A program made the translations under genes and the position numbers. Source: SZUA-521 sp041738285 (GTDB taxonomy: Bacteria > Pseudomonadota > Gammaproteobacteria > Pseudomonadales > Azotimanducaceae). From it: a stretch of 64,000 nt of DNA. The stretch lies in contig JBGSQB010000150.1 in the NCBI GenBank assembly GCA_041738285.1, positions 1 to 64,000 on the forward strand. The letters run 5' to 3'. Positions 17,351-25,639 of this stretch are shown piece by piece. The notes under the pieces were generated by a model. It was not told the origin of the DNA. It did not search any database and was given only the letters and a program-made list of their open reading frames with translations. Positions within the stretch are counted from its first letter, which is position 1, and each line of letters opens with the position of its first letter.

Positions 17351-18804
17351 CTGCCATCTCGCTGTCGCGAATCCTCGCGCATTGGGTCGCCGAGCAGGGG
17401 GATCAGATCGCTGTGCATCACGAAGGACAAGCGGTCACCTGGCGACAGCTCGAAGCCCGTTCCAATCGCCTCGCACGGGCGTACGCGGGACTCGGCATCG
17501 GGCTGGACGACTTCGTCACCATTGCGCTGCCGAACAGTATCGAGTTTTTCGACGCGTGCTTCGCGACCTGGAAGCTCGGTGCCACCCCACAACCGGTTTC
17601 CGCCAAACTGCCCAAGTTCGAACTCGATCAGATCATCGAGATCGGCACTCCGAAACTCGTGGTGGGCGTGGCGGATGGCCAACACCCGGGCGTAAAGACG
17701 CTACCGGTCGGCTTCGTGCCTGACCAATCCCTGCCCGATTCGCCGCTCGAGGAACGCTCCGCTACGTCCTGGAAGGCGATGACGTCCGGCGGTAGCACCG
17801 GCCGGCCGAAATTGATCGTCACCAAGCAACCTGCCACGCGTGACCCCGCCGAGCCTTTTCTGAATTTCGGTGAACGCGGCAGCGTGCTGATTCCGGGGCC
17901 GCTGTATCACAATGGCCCATTCATGTGGGCGATGGGGGGATTGTTCAAAGGCAACCTCGTCACGATCACGACCCGTTTCGATGCCGAGCAGACGCTTTCG
18001 CTCATCGAGTCGCAGCGTGTGGACACGGTCTATCTCGTACCTACCATGATGCAGCGCGTCTGGAATCTACCGGACGCCGTGCGCATGAAATACGACGTAT
18101 CGTCCCTCAAGACGCTCTGGCATCTGGCAGCGCCGTGCCCCACCTGGTTGAAGGAGGCGTACATCGACTGGCTGGGCGCCGATGTGATCTGGGAGTTGTA
18201 CGGCGGCACCGAAGGCCAGGGTTCGACGGTCATCACCGGCACCGAGTGGCTCGCACACCGCGGTTCAGTGGGCAAGCCCGTAGAAACATGCGAGATGAAG
18301 ATCGTCGACGAAGACGGTCGCGTACTACCACCCGGTCAGGTCGGCGAGGTTTACATCCGGCCGAAGGCGGGCGCTGGTACGACTTATCGCTACATCGGCG
18401 CCGAAGCCAAGAGCATGGACGGCGGCTGGGAGAGCCTCGGCGACCTCGGCTACATGGACGCAGATGGCTACCTTTATCTGTCCGATCGGCAGACCGACAT
18501 GATTCTTTCGGGCGGCGCCAACATCTACCCGGCGGAAGTCGAAGCGGCGATCGACGCCTTTGCCGGCGTGCGTTCGTCCGCGGTGATCGGTCTGCCTCAC
18601 GAGGATCTTGGCAATTCGATTCATGCCATCGTCGATGCGCCCGATGGCAACGTCACCGAAGCTGCGCTGCTTGCGCACCTGACCGAACGGCTGGTGCGCT
18701 ACAAGATTCCCCGCACCATCGAGTTCACGAACGAACCGCTGCGCGACGACGCCGGCAAAGTCAGACGTAAACAGCTGCGTGCGGAGCGCCTGCAGAAAAC
18801 GTAA
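17347..18804 (+). CDS. acyl-CoA ligase (ANL superfamily)
   Basis: A 485-residue adenylate-forming enzyme that activates a carboxylic acid with ATP and CoA. The P-loop TSGGSTGRPK (near 142), the A5 motif YGGTEGQG (near 285), the A7 motif SLGDLGYMD, the hinge SDRQTDMILSGG and GKVRRKQLR with the late catalytic lysine are all present. It is slightly short for long-chain FadD and closer to ligases for bile acids, cyclic or aromatic acids (BaiB-like). ATG 17347 overlaps the preceding stop. It converges with the aldolase gene with no gap. Confidence 0.87.
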   Translation: MTAISLSRILAHWVAEQGDQIAVHHEGQAVTWRQLEARSNRLARAYAGLGIGLDDFVTIALPNSIEFFDACFATWKLGATPQPVSAKLPKFELDQIIEIGTPKLVVGVADGQHPGVKTLPVGFVPDQSLPDSPLEERSATSWKAMTSGGSTGRPKLIVTKQPATRDPAEPFLNFGERGSVLIPGPLYHNGPFMWAMGGLFKGNLVTITTRFDAEQTLSLIESQRVDTVYLVPTMMQRVWNLPDAVRMKYDVSSLKTLWHLAAPCPTWLKEAYIDWLGADVIWELYGGTEGQGSTVITGTEWLAHRGSVGKPVETCEMKIVDEDGRVLPPGQVGEVYIRPKAGAGTTYRYIGAEAKSMDGGWESLGDLGYMDADGYLYLSDRQTDMILSGGANIYPAEVEAAIDAFAGVRSSAVIGLPHEDLGNSIHAIVDAPDGNVTEAALLAHLTERLVRYKIPRTIEFTNEPLRDDAGKVRRKQLRAERLQKT

Positions 18805-19575
18805 TCAACGATCGAATCCCGTGCCATTGCGCTCGGCCAGCCGCAGCAGCGCAGGCCACGCCGTCGCTGAAATCACATCCCAGGCGAGGCTGCCCTGCAT
18901 CATCGTGCGCATGGTGGTGGCTGCCTGTTCCGTGATCGCGTGGTGCTTGCCGCCCGCCAGCGTCTTCACTTGAATTGCGCAGGCACGCTCGAGGTAATAC
19001 AGACGCATGAAGCAGCTGGCCACGCTCGAACCCATCGCCAGCGTGCCGTGGTTGCGCAGCATCAGCAGGTGCTTGTCGCCTACATCCGCAATCAATCGCT
19101 CACGCTCTTCGAGATTGAGCGCAACACCTTCCCATTCGTGATAGGCGAGATCGTTGTAGACGAACATCGCATGTTGATTGAGCGGGAGAAAGCCGCACGC
19201 CATGCTCGATACCGCAACGCCCGCATCGGTATGCACGTGCATCACCGCATGGGCATCATGACGCGCCATGTGTACCGCGCTGTGGATCGTGAAGCCCGCT
19301 GCGTTGGCGGCGTAACCGTTGTCGAGCACGACGTTGCCATCGAAGTCGATCTTGACCAGATTCGATGCGGTCACTTCGTCGAACAGGAGTCCGTAGGGAT
19401 TGATGAGGAAGTGATCCTCGCTACCGGGCACCCGCGCAGACAGATGGGTAAAGATCATGTCATCCCAACCATAGTGGGCGACCAGACGATAGGCCGCGGC
19501 GAGATCTACGCGCGCCTGCCACTCTTGGGGCGAGACCTGCTTGCGTACGTTGCGCAGGTCGATTGCTTCAGCCAT
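18805..19575 (-). CDS. class II aldolase/adducin family protein
   Basis: A 256-residue protein starting MAEAIDLRNVRKQVSPQEWQARVDLAAAYRL. The adducin/class II aldolase fold is shown by YGWDDMIFTHLSARVPG (near 37), NPYGLLFDEVTASNL (near 61), and VMHVHTDAGVAV near 113 with RNHGTLAMG near 160. The HxH and the later His bind the metal (usually zinc), while Glu67 is the catalytic acid/base of fuculose-phosphate aldolases. Many members in catabolic gene clusters have unknown substrates. It follows the SDR on the same strand (19 bp gap). Confidence 0.85.
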   Translation of the reverse strand: MAEAIDLRNVRKQVSPQEWQARVDLAAAYRLVAHYGWDDMIFTHLSARVPGSEDHFLINPYGLLFDEVTASNLVKIDFDGNVVLDNGYAANAAGFTIHSAVHMARHDAHAVMHVHTDAGVAVSSMACGFLPLNQHAMFVYNDLAYHEWEGVALNLEERERLIADVGDKHLLMLRNHGTLAMGSSVASCFMRLYYLERACAIQVKTLAGGKHHAITEQAATTMRTMMQGSLAWDVISATAWPALLRLAERNGTGFDR

Positions 19576-19594
19576 CTCGAATTCCTCCAGTACT

Positions 19595-20473
19595 TCAGCG
19601 CGGTCGCCGCAATCGTTCGCGCGGCTTGGCGTTGGTCATGTCCATGAGTTTATCCGCCTGCGCGGCCAACGTCTCGTAAGTGGCATCGACCCCCAAGTCC
19701 ACACCTTGATTGACCATGACCTGGATGCGCGAGAACTTGCCGCCGGCTGCGTTGATGACCGCTCCATTGGGTGCATCGTCGCTGCACATGAACAGCACCG
19801 CGGGACTGACGAGCTGCGGGTGGCGTTCCGGTGCAGGCGCATCCACCGACTCATCGCGGCCGGGGATGGTGCCGATCATGCGCGTAGTCGCGGCCGGCGA
19901 TAGGCAATTGACTCGAATATTGTGGCTGGCACCTTCCAGCGCGAGCACGTTCATGAGGCCCAGCATGCCCATCTTGGCGGCGCCGTAGTTGGCCTGCCCG
20001 AAGTTGCCGAAGATGCCGGAGCCGGAACTCGTGAACACGATGCGGCCATAGTTCTTCTCGTACATGATCGGCCACGCCGCGTGCGTGACGTATGCAGTGC
20101 CCAAGAGGTGTACCTGCATGACCAACTCGAAGTCGGCCATCGACATATTCTTGAACGCTTTGTCGCGCAGGATGCCCGCGTTGTTGACCAGGATGTCCAC
20201 GGTGCCGAACGCATCGAGCGCGGTGTCGATGATGCTCTTTGCACCCTTCGCATCGGCAACTGACGACTTGTTGGCAACGGCTTGCGCCCCGAGAGCCTTG
20301 ATCTCGGCGACGACACGATCCGCGGCATCGCCCGCGCCAGTGCCATCGACTGCGCCGCCCAGATCGTTCACCACGACCTTGGCGCCGCGTTTGGCGAACT
20401 CGAGTGCATGGCAGCGACCGAGGCCGCCACCCGCGCCGGTGATTACAACCACTTTGTCATCGAACTGTGCCAT
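19595..20473 (-). CDS. SDR family (3R)-hydroxyacyl-CoA dehydrogenase-like (MFE-2 type)
   Basis: A 292-residue NAD(P)-dependent short-chain dehydrogenase. The cofactor motif TGAGGGLGRCHA (residues 12-23), the acid-pocket VVVNDLGGAVDGTG, the NNAG motif and Ser-Tyr-Lys catalytic residues (SSSGSGIFGNFGQANYGAAKMG) are all intact. The insertion after VNDLGG and the D-A-A-D-R-V-V-A-E-I segment are hallmarks of the peroxisomal multifunctional enzyme-2 dehydrogenase domain, which oxidises (3R)-hydroxyacyl-CoA, including sterol side chains. ATG at 20473 with GAGGGGAAG upstream. It follows the LLM oxidoreductase by 11 bp. Confidence 0.87.
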   Translation of the reverse strand: MAQFDDKVVVITGAGGGLGRCHALEFAKRGAKVVVNDLGGAVDGTGAGDAADRVVAEIKALGAQAVANKSSVADAKGAKSIIDTALDAFGTVDILVNNAGILRDKAFKNMSMADFELVMQVHLLGTAYVTHAAWPIMYEKNYGRIVFTSSGSGIFGNFGQANYGAAKMGMLGLMNVLALEGASHNIRVNCLSPAATTRMIGTIPGRDESVDAPAPERHPQLVSPAVLFMCSDDAPNGAVINAAGGKFSRIQVMVNQGVDLGVDATYETLAAQADKLMDMTNAKPRERLRRPR

Positions 20474-20484
20474 GACGCTTCCCC

Positions 20485-21348
20485 TCATCCGGCGCGCACG
20501 GTGCGCACCAGCTCTGCCAGTTGATCGAGCTTGGCGAGCGTACGCTCGGCCGACTCGGACGGAATGTTGAAGATGAGTTCATCGAATCCCTGATCGATGC
20601 GACCGCGCAGTGCATCGATCTTCTCCGGCGCACCGAACAGCGCGAGCGTGACGTCATCGACGCGTCGGCCAACCTTGTCGCAGGCTGCCTTCAGGCGATC
20701 GAGATTGCCGGAGCCGAGGCCACCGATCGGCATCCAGCCGTGGGCGTACTCCGCCACCCGATCGAACACCCACGGCGAGTTGGCCCCAATCCAGATCGGC
20801 GGGCCACCGGGCTGCACAGGTTTCGGATACGACCAGATCGGATCGAAGTTGACATGCGTGCCGTGGAATTCGGCTTCGTCCTGTGTCCAGATCGCCTGCA
20901 TGGCAAGCACTTTTTCGCGGACGATGTCCCAGCGATGGCCGTAGTCGGCGCCGTGGTTTTCCATCTCCTCGCGGTTCCAGCCGGCGCCGATGCCGAGCAC
21001 GAAACGGCCGCCGGACAGGAGATCCACCGACGCGGCCTCTTTGGCGAGCACAATCGGGTCGCGCTGCACCACGAGGCAGATGCCGGTGCCGAGGGATATG
21101 TGCTTGGTCACCGCCGCGCACGCACCGAGCGCCACGAACGGATCGAAGGTGTGGGAGTACTGCTTGGGCAGCTCGCCCCCACCCGGGAATGGCGTCGCCC
21201 GACTGGTGGGGATGTGAGTGTGTTCCGGAAAGAACAGCCCGTCGAACCCCCGCGCCTCCACGGCCCGCGCCAGCTCCACCGGCTGGATGGAGTAGTCGGT
21301 CGGAAACATCGTGATGCCGAAGCGGGCGTTCTCTCTGGCGAATGCCAT
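20485..21348 (-). CDS. LLM-class flavin/F420-dependent oxidoreductase
   Basis: A 287-residue luciferase-like TIM-barrel oxidoreductase: GITMFPTDYSIQPVELARAVEARGFDG at the start, FPEHTHIP near 42, and the strand GTGICLVVQRDPIVLAKEAASVDLLSGGRFVLGIGAGW near 95-130. The sequence is close to the actinobacterial type (TIGR03619-like) that uses coenzyme F420. In a gammaproteobacterium the cofactor may be F420 or FMN (not decided by sequence alone). ATG at 21348 with AGGGAGGA upstream. First gene of an LLM-SDR-aldolase run. Confidence 0.85.
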   Translation of the reverse strand: MAFARENARFGITMFPTDYSIQPVELARAVEARGFDGLFFPEHTHIPTSRATPFPGGGELPKQYSHTFDPFVALGACAAVTKHISLGTGICLVVQRDPIVLAKEAASVDLLSGGRFVLGIGAGWNREEMENHGADYGHRWDIVREKVLAMQAIWTQDEAEFHGTHVNFDPIWSYPKPVQPGGPPIWIGANSPWVFDRVAEYAHGWMPIGGLGSGNLDRLKAACDKVGRRVDDVTLALFGAPEKIDALRGRIDQGFDELIFNIPSESAERTLAKLDQLAELVRTVRAG

Positions 21349-21388
21349 GTTCAGTCCTCCCTTGATGGGGCCCAATACTGCCCTATGG

Positions 21389-21504
21389 GAGAAACCTGAA
21401 CAAAGCGGAAATAGGGGACAGTTGACCTAATTCGATCGACACCCCTGTAGCGTCTTGTCTTCCCATCGAAATAGGTTAACTGTCCCCTATTTCCCAGGTT
21501 TCTC
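21389..21504. repeat. GGGGACAG-type palindromic repeat, copy 3, with outer short inverted repeat
   Basis: A 30-bp inverted repeat, 21407-21436 against 21465-21494, with two mismatches and a 28-bp spacer. The outer arm is GGAAATAGGGGACAG; the inner part reads TTGACCTAATTCGAT on one side and TTAACCTATTTCGAT (as reverse complement) on the other. Outside it lies a further perfect 10-bp pair, GAGAAACCTG at 21389-21398 and CAGGTTTCTC at 21495-21504, not seen at the other two copies. It occupies the divergent space between the LLM and PPOX genes and must overlap their promoters. Confidence 0.85.
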
Positions 21505-21515
21505 GGTAACTGCCC

Positions 21516-21974
21516 ATGGGCCTGTCCGACACCGGCATCGACGACCTGCTCGCGCGCTGGCCCGTGGCGCGACTGGCAACGGTCGATGCGCGCGGCCAGC
21601 CGCACATCGTTCCGGTGGTGTTTGCCACGGTAGGTGAACTCATCTATTCACCGATTGATGGTAAGCCCAAGCGCGAAGGCACCCTGAAACGCGTCGAAAA
21701 CATCCGCGCCAACCCGCGCGCTGCTTTACTGCTGGATGAGTACAGCGACGATTGGCGAGCGCTGTGGTGGCTTCGACTCGATGTGCACGTCGAAGCGATC
21801 ACCCGGCAAGAAGCCAATGCTGGGGAGTTCGACCGCGTGATCGCAGCCCTTGCGCGCAAGTATCCGCAGTACGCAACCACACCGATACTCAGGGGTGATG
21901 CGCTGCTGCTGCGCATGCGCGTCAAAAGGCGGCTAGCATGGTCCGCTCGCGCTCAGGAGCATATGAATGACTAG
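21516..21974 (+). CDS. PPOX-class F420/flavin-dependent oxidoreductase
   Basis: A 152-residue split-barrel protein: MGLSDTGIDDLLARWPVARLATVDARGQPHIVPVVF, then IYSPIDGKPK and LLDEYSDDWRALWWLRLDV. This matches the TIGR03668 (Rv0121-like) subfamily of the pyridoxamine-phosphate-oxidase-like fold, whose mycobacterial members bind F420. The reaction is unknown; reduction or oxidation of a small substrate by bound deazaflavin is the family expectation. The gene begins 12 bp after the copy-3 repeat and overlaps the amidohydrolase by 8 bp, so the pair is coupled. Confidence 0.83.
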   Translation: MGLSDTGIDDLLARWPVARLATVDARGQPHIVPVVFATVGELIYSPIDGKPKREGTLKRVENIRANPRAALLLDEYSDDWRALWWLRLDVHVEAITRQEANAGEFDRVIAALARKYPQYATTPILRGDALLLRMRVKRRLAWSARAQEHMND

Positions 21975-22980
21975 CCCGACCCCCGGTTCCGCACAGTGGC
22001 TCGATCAGGTCGAAGAAGTCATCCTCGATCCGGATCAGCCCATCATCGACCCGCATCACCACCTGTGGCCGAGCGGCCGTTTCGGCGCCTACCTGCTCGA
22101 GGATCTTTGGGCCGACACGCAGTCGGGTCACCGCATCGAAAAGACGGTGTTCGTCGAGTGCGGCGCGAGCTACCGCGAAACAGGCCCGGAACACATGAAA
22201 CCAATTGGTGAGACCGAGTTTGTGGCCGCGATTGCCGCCGAGTCGGCCAAGCAGCCATCGAAGGCACGAATCGCTGGCATCGTCTCGCGTGCCGATCTGA
22301 CACTTGGTGATGCCGTGGAAGCGGTACTGAGTGCGCACAAGCAGGCAGGCTATGGGCTGTTTCGCGGTATTCGACATGCTGGCGCGCGCGATCCGCACCC
22401 CGAAGCACTGTCAATCCCGGGACGTGCGCCGGAGGGACTCTACGCCCAGCCTTCGTTTCGATTGGGTGTGCGTGTGCTCGGGCGGATGGGGCTCACCTAC
22501 GACACCTGGCATTACCACCATCAGAACGCCGCATTCGCCGATCTTGCCCGTGCGGTACCCGAAACCACCATGATTCTCGATCACTTCGGCACACCGCTCG
22601 GCGTTGGGCCATATGCCGGCAAACGCGAACAGATCTTCACTGCCTGGAAGAAAGACATCGAAGCAATCGCGAAATGCCCCAATGTCGTCGCCAAGCTCGG
22701 CGGTCTCGCCATGCCGGACAACGGCTTCGGTTGGGACGCGCGCGCGACCCCAGCGAGCTCTGACGAACTCGTTGAGGCGCAGCGCCGCTACTATCTCCAC
22801 ACAATCGACTGCTTCGGACCCGATCGCTGCATGTTCGAAAGCAACTTCCCGGTAGACAAGCGCTCGATCTCATACGCCGTGATGTACAACGCCCTGAAGA
22901 AGATCGCAGCCGGATATACGCCCGCGGAGCGGCACGCCATGTTCTATGGCACCGCCGAGCGCGTGTACCGGCTCAACTAG
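21967..22980 (+). CDS. amidohydrolase 2 family protein
   Basis: A 337-residue TIM-barrel metal hydrolase or decarboxylase. The first-strand motif IIDPHHHLWPSG near residue 25 carries the two histidines that bind the metal; ILDHFGTP near 202 contains a further ligand, and FESNFPVDK near 284 stands where the last aspartate/asparagine is found in the family. It resembles 2-pyrone-4,6-dicarboxylate lactonases and aromatic decarboxylases. Its coupling with the PPOX enzyme and the FAD monooxygenase (3 bp gap) suggests one pathway that opens or hydrolyses a lactone or cyclic intermediate (inference). Confidence 0.85.
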   Translation: MTSPTPGSAQWLDQVEEVILDPDQPIIDPHHHLWPSGRFGAYLLEDLWADTQSGHRIEKTVFVECGASYRETGPEHMKPIGETEFVAAIAAESAKQPSKARIAGIVSRADLTLGDAVEAVLSAHKQAGYGLFRGIRHAGARDPHPEALSIPGRAPEGLYAQPSFRLGVRVLGRMGLTYDTWHYHHQNAAFADLARAVPETTMILDHFGTPLGVGPYAGKREQIFTAWKKDIEAIAKCPNVVAKLGGLAMPDNGFGWDARATPASSDELVEAQRRYYLHTIDCFGPDRCMFESNFPVDKRSISYAVMYNALKKIAAGYTPAERHAMFYGTAERVYRLN

Positions 22981-22983
22981 CTC

Positions 22984-24225
22984 GTGAAGAACCCTGACGT
23001 TGTCATCGTCGGTGCAGGAATCGCAGGCGGGGCGCTCGCTACCGTGCTGACGCGCGGTGGATTGGGTGTGCTGATGCTCGAACGCACACTCGAGCACAAG
23101 GACGTTGTGCGCGGTGAATGGATCGCGCCATGGGGCGTCACGGAGACGCAGTCTCTAGGGCTGTACGACCTATACCGCGCCGCAGGCGGCCATCATCTCA
23201 GTCGCCACATCGCCTACGATGAACTCGTACCCCGCGCCATTGCCGAAGCACGTACGCTCGACATGCCCTCAATGTTGCCCCGCAGTCCTGGCCCGCTGTG
23301 TCTCGGTCACCCAACCATGTGCAACCTGCTCGACCGCGAGGCGGAGCAAGCAGGTGCCAAGCTGATACGAGGCATCACGCAACTTCGAGTCGCCGCTGGC
23401 ACGCCGCCAAGCGTTGCCTTCGTTCACGACGGCATCCAGTACAGCATCAAGCCTCGCCTCGTGATTGGCGCCGACGGCCGCAACGGCGTCGTTGCGCATC
23501 AGATCGGCTGCACGCTTCACACCGATCCCGAACATCACCTGTTTTCAGGAATGCTGGTGGAGGGCGCGCACGATTGGCCGGACGACCTGCAGGTCGTGGC
23601 GACCGAAGGTGACGTCAACGTGCTGGCCTTTCCGCAAGGCGGTGGCAAAGTGCGCATCTACATGGGGTTCGCCAGCGATCAGCGCGCGCGGCTGATCGGC
23701 CGCGACGGGCCCCGTAACTTTCTGAACGCCTGGCGCCTCGCAAGCGTGCCGAACTCGGACGTCATCGCCAACGCAACGCCCGTGAGCCCTTGCATCACCT
23801 ACCCGAACAACGATGCGTGGGTCGACAATCCGGTCGCTGAAGGTGTCGTATTGGTCGGTGATGCGGCGGGCCGCAACGATCCCATCACCGGCCAGGGACA
23901 GTCGATCACTCATCGCGATGTGCGTATGGTGCGCGACGCTTTGATCGGCAATACCCGGTGGCATGTCGGTATCTTCGATGATTACGTTCGTGAGCGTCGC
24001 GAGCGCATGAGGCGCCTGCGCATCGTGGCACGCATGACTGCGGTGCGAGACAGTGAATTCACCGACGCGGCGCGACGCAGGCGTGCCGAAATCCATGAAC
24101 GGATGAGCACGAATCCCACGCTCGGCGTGGCATTCAGCGCCGCATTCGCAGGACCCGAGGCGATCCCCGCGCAGGCGTTCGAAGACGAATTCATCGAACA
24201 GGCGATGGCGGGGCCTATCTGGTGA
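22984..24225 (+). CDS. FAD-dependent monooxygenase (PHBH/UbiH-like)
   Basis: A 413-residue group A flavoprotein. The dinucleotide fold VVIVGAGIAGGALA opens the protein (residues 5-18), ADGRNGVVAHQIG near 165 is the DG motif, and VLVGDAAGRNDPITGQGQS near 300 is the GD motif that binds the FAD ribose. The family hydroxylates phenols or other rings or halogenates with NAD(P)H and oxygen. GTG start, directly after the amidohydrolase stop. Part of the PPOX-amidohydrolase-monooxygenase operon. Confidence 0.87.
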   Translation: MKNPDVVIVGAGIAGGALATVLTRGGLGVLMLERTLEHKDVVRGEWIAPWGVTETQSLGLYDLYRAAGGHHLSRHIAYDELVPRAIAEARTLDMPSMLPRSPGPLCLGHPTMCNLLDREAEQAGAKLIRGITQLRVAAGTPPSVAFVHDGIQYSIKPRLVIGADGRNGVVAHQIGCTLHTDPEHHLFSGMLVEGAHDWPDDLQVVATEGDVNVLAFPQGGGKVRIYMGFASDQRARLIGRDGPRNFLNAWRLASVPNSDVIANATPVSPCITYPNNDAWVDNPVAEGVVLVGDAAGRNDPITGQGQSITHRDVRMVRDALIGNTRWHVGIFDDYVRERRERMRRLRIVARMTAVRDSEFTDAARRRRAEIHERMSTNPTLGVAFSAAFAGPEAIPAQAFEDEFIEQAMAGPIW

Positions 24226-24232
24226 TCGATGG

Positions 24233-25027
24233 CTAGGACGCGGCCGGTCGCGCTATGCCGAACCGAACGAATTCATCGATCGCTCGCGCCACACCATCGG
24301 GTTCGTGAATCGCGACCTCGTGGCCAGCACGGGAGAATACTTGCAGCGTTGCATTGGGCAGCCGCTGAAAGTCCTTCAGATTTGCTGCGAGCAGCGCATC
24401 CGCCGCACCGGCAATCATCAGCGTCGGCATGGTGATCTCGTGCAGCCGTCCGCCTACATCGAGGTTGCGCATCGCCACGATTCCGCCATCGTAGTGGCCG
24501 TCGGACACACCGAGTACGTGCTCAACCCGATTGTCGATCCAGGCATCGGTCTCGACGTCACGCCGCACGGAGCTGGCCACGTACTGAGCACGCAGCGCGG
24601 CACCGTCCTTGCGCAGTCGCAGTTGGCGTCGGGCCTCGCGCGGCACAGGATCAGCATCGCGAAAGCCATCAGCGGCGATCGGGGCCATCAGAACGAGGCG
24701 CTCGATCCGCACCGCATGATCGAGCGCAAGCACATAGCCGATACCGCCGCCCATGCTGTGACCTGCAAAGACGACCCGCTCGATGTTGAGGTGATTGAGT
24801 AGACCGACAACGTCTTCCGCGTATTGAGCCAGTGTGTAGCCACCGACGGTGTGCTCGCTTTCTCCGGTCCCGCGGCACTCCATCAGGAGCACGCGGTGAT
24901 TGCGTTCCAATCGCTGCGCCACCGGCATCCAGTTCACGCGTGAAGCGGTGTAACCATGGTGCAGCAGAATTGGAATCGCCCCTTCCGGGCCGCGCATGTC
25001 GAACCAGAGCCGGGCGCCATTGATCAT
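24233..25027 (-). CDS. alpha/beta-fold hydrolase
   Basis: A 264-residue cytoplasmic hydrolase. Oxyanion segment LLHHGYTASRVNW (near 21), nucleophile elbow GHSMGGGIGY (near 88) and late catalytic histidine AGHEVAIHE (near 243) complete the triad, with an aspartate expected near IAGAADALL. This is the shape of C-C bond hydrolases, haloperoxidases and esterases. Start uncertain: ATG 25027 leaves an 8-bp gap to the lipoprotein gene and begins the fold properly. The ATG at 25057 would overlap that gene, though a GGGGAGG lies between the two. Confidence 0.83.
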   Translation of the reverse strand: MINGARLWFDMRGPEGAIPILLHHGYTASRVNWMPVAQRLERNHRVLLMECRGTGESEHTVGGYTLAQYAEDVVGLLNHLNIERVVFAGHSMGGGIGYVLALDHAVRIERLVLMAPIAADGFRDADPVPREARRQLRLRKDGAALRAQYVASSVRRDVETDAWIDNRVEHVLGVSDGHYDGGIVAMRNLDVGGRLHEITMPTLMIAGAADALLAANLKDFQRLPNATLQVFSRAGHEVAIHEPDGVARAIDEFVRFGIARPAAS

Positions 25028-25035
25028 TGCAAAGG

Positions 25036-25638
25036 TCAGGGTGATACCTCCCCACATGATTCATTGTCGATGCACTGCGCGAACTTTGACAGCGCTTCGC
25101 AATACGCTGCCTGCAATGCAAGTTCCATGTCGCTCGAATAGAAGTAGGCGACGCGTACCTCGTGCTCGCCGTGGAACCTGCGCACCGACGCCGCGGGCAA
25201 CTGGTCGACATCGAAGGCAACGCGAGCGCGAATCGTGCCCTTGATCTCGCTCCACTTCGCAGGAATCGACTCGACCACAAGGTAGGTGAAGCCAACGATC
25301 CAGGCGGGGCGTGCCGGATCCGGTGCGCCGAGCATCGCAGTGAGATCCCTTACCAGAACGTCATTGGGCCGTTCGGGCAGCACCACCACACGAATCACCG
25401 TTGAAGGCACAGCCGGCCAATCGAACAGCGGTTCGACTCCGTTGAAGATCGGCTGGTCGCCCGCAATCACGGGCGCAGAACGGCCGCGCGTCGCTGCCGC
25501 TACGGGGAACATCCGGCAAGCCAGCGCAATCGTCGGCGCGCGCTCGGCGATGCGATCGTTGAAGGCCTCACCAAACCGTGCGCACCCCCCCATCGTCAGC
25601 ACGAGAACCAACGCGCCGTGGAACTGGCTCGCGCGCAA
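25036..25638 (-). CDS. putative lipoprotein, unknown
   Basis: A 200-residue protein with a lipobox-like start (MRASQFHGALVLVLTMGGC, cysteine at residue 19), so it is probably acylated in the inner or outer membrane. The mature part shows mixed alpha/beta character; FTYLVVESIPAKWSEIKGTIRARVAFD suggests a beta-sheet domain. Three further cysteines are scattered (ALACRM, AYCEA, AQCID). The only start fitting the signal sequence is a TTG one base after the upstream stop, so translation probably depends on the serine hydrolase gene. No family recognised. Confidence 0.6.
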   Translation of the reverse strand: MRASQFHGALVLVLTMGGCARFGEAFNDRIAERAPTIALACRMFPVAAATRGRSAPVIAGDQPIFNGVEPLFDWPAVPSTVIRVVVLPERPNDVLVRDLTAMLGAPDPARPAWIVGFTYLVVESIPAKWSEIKGTIRARVAFDVDQLPAASVRRFHGEHEVRVAYFYSSDMELALQAAYCEALSKFAQCIDNESCGEVSP

Positions 25639-25639
25639 G

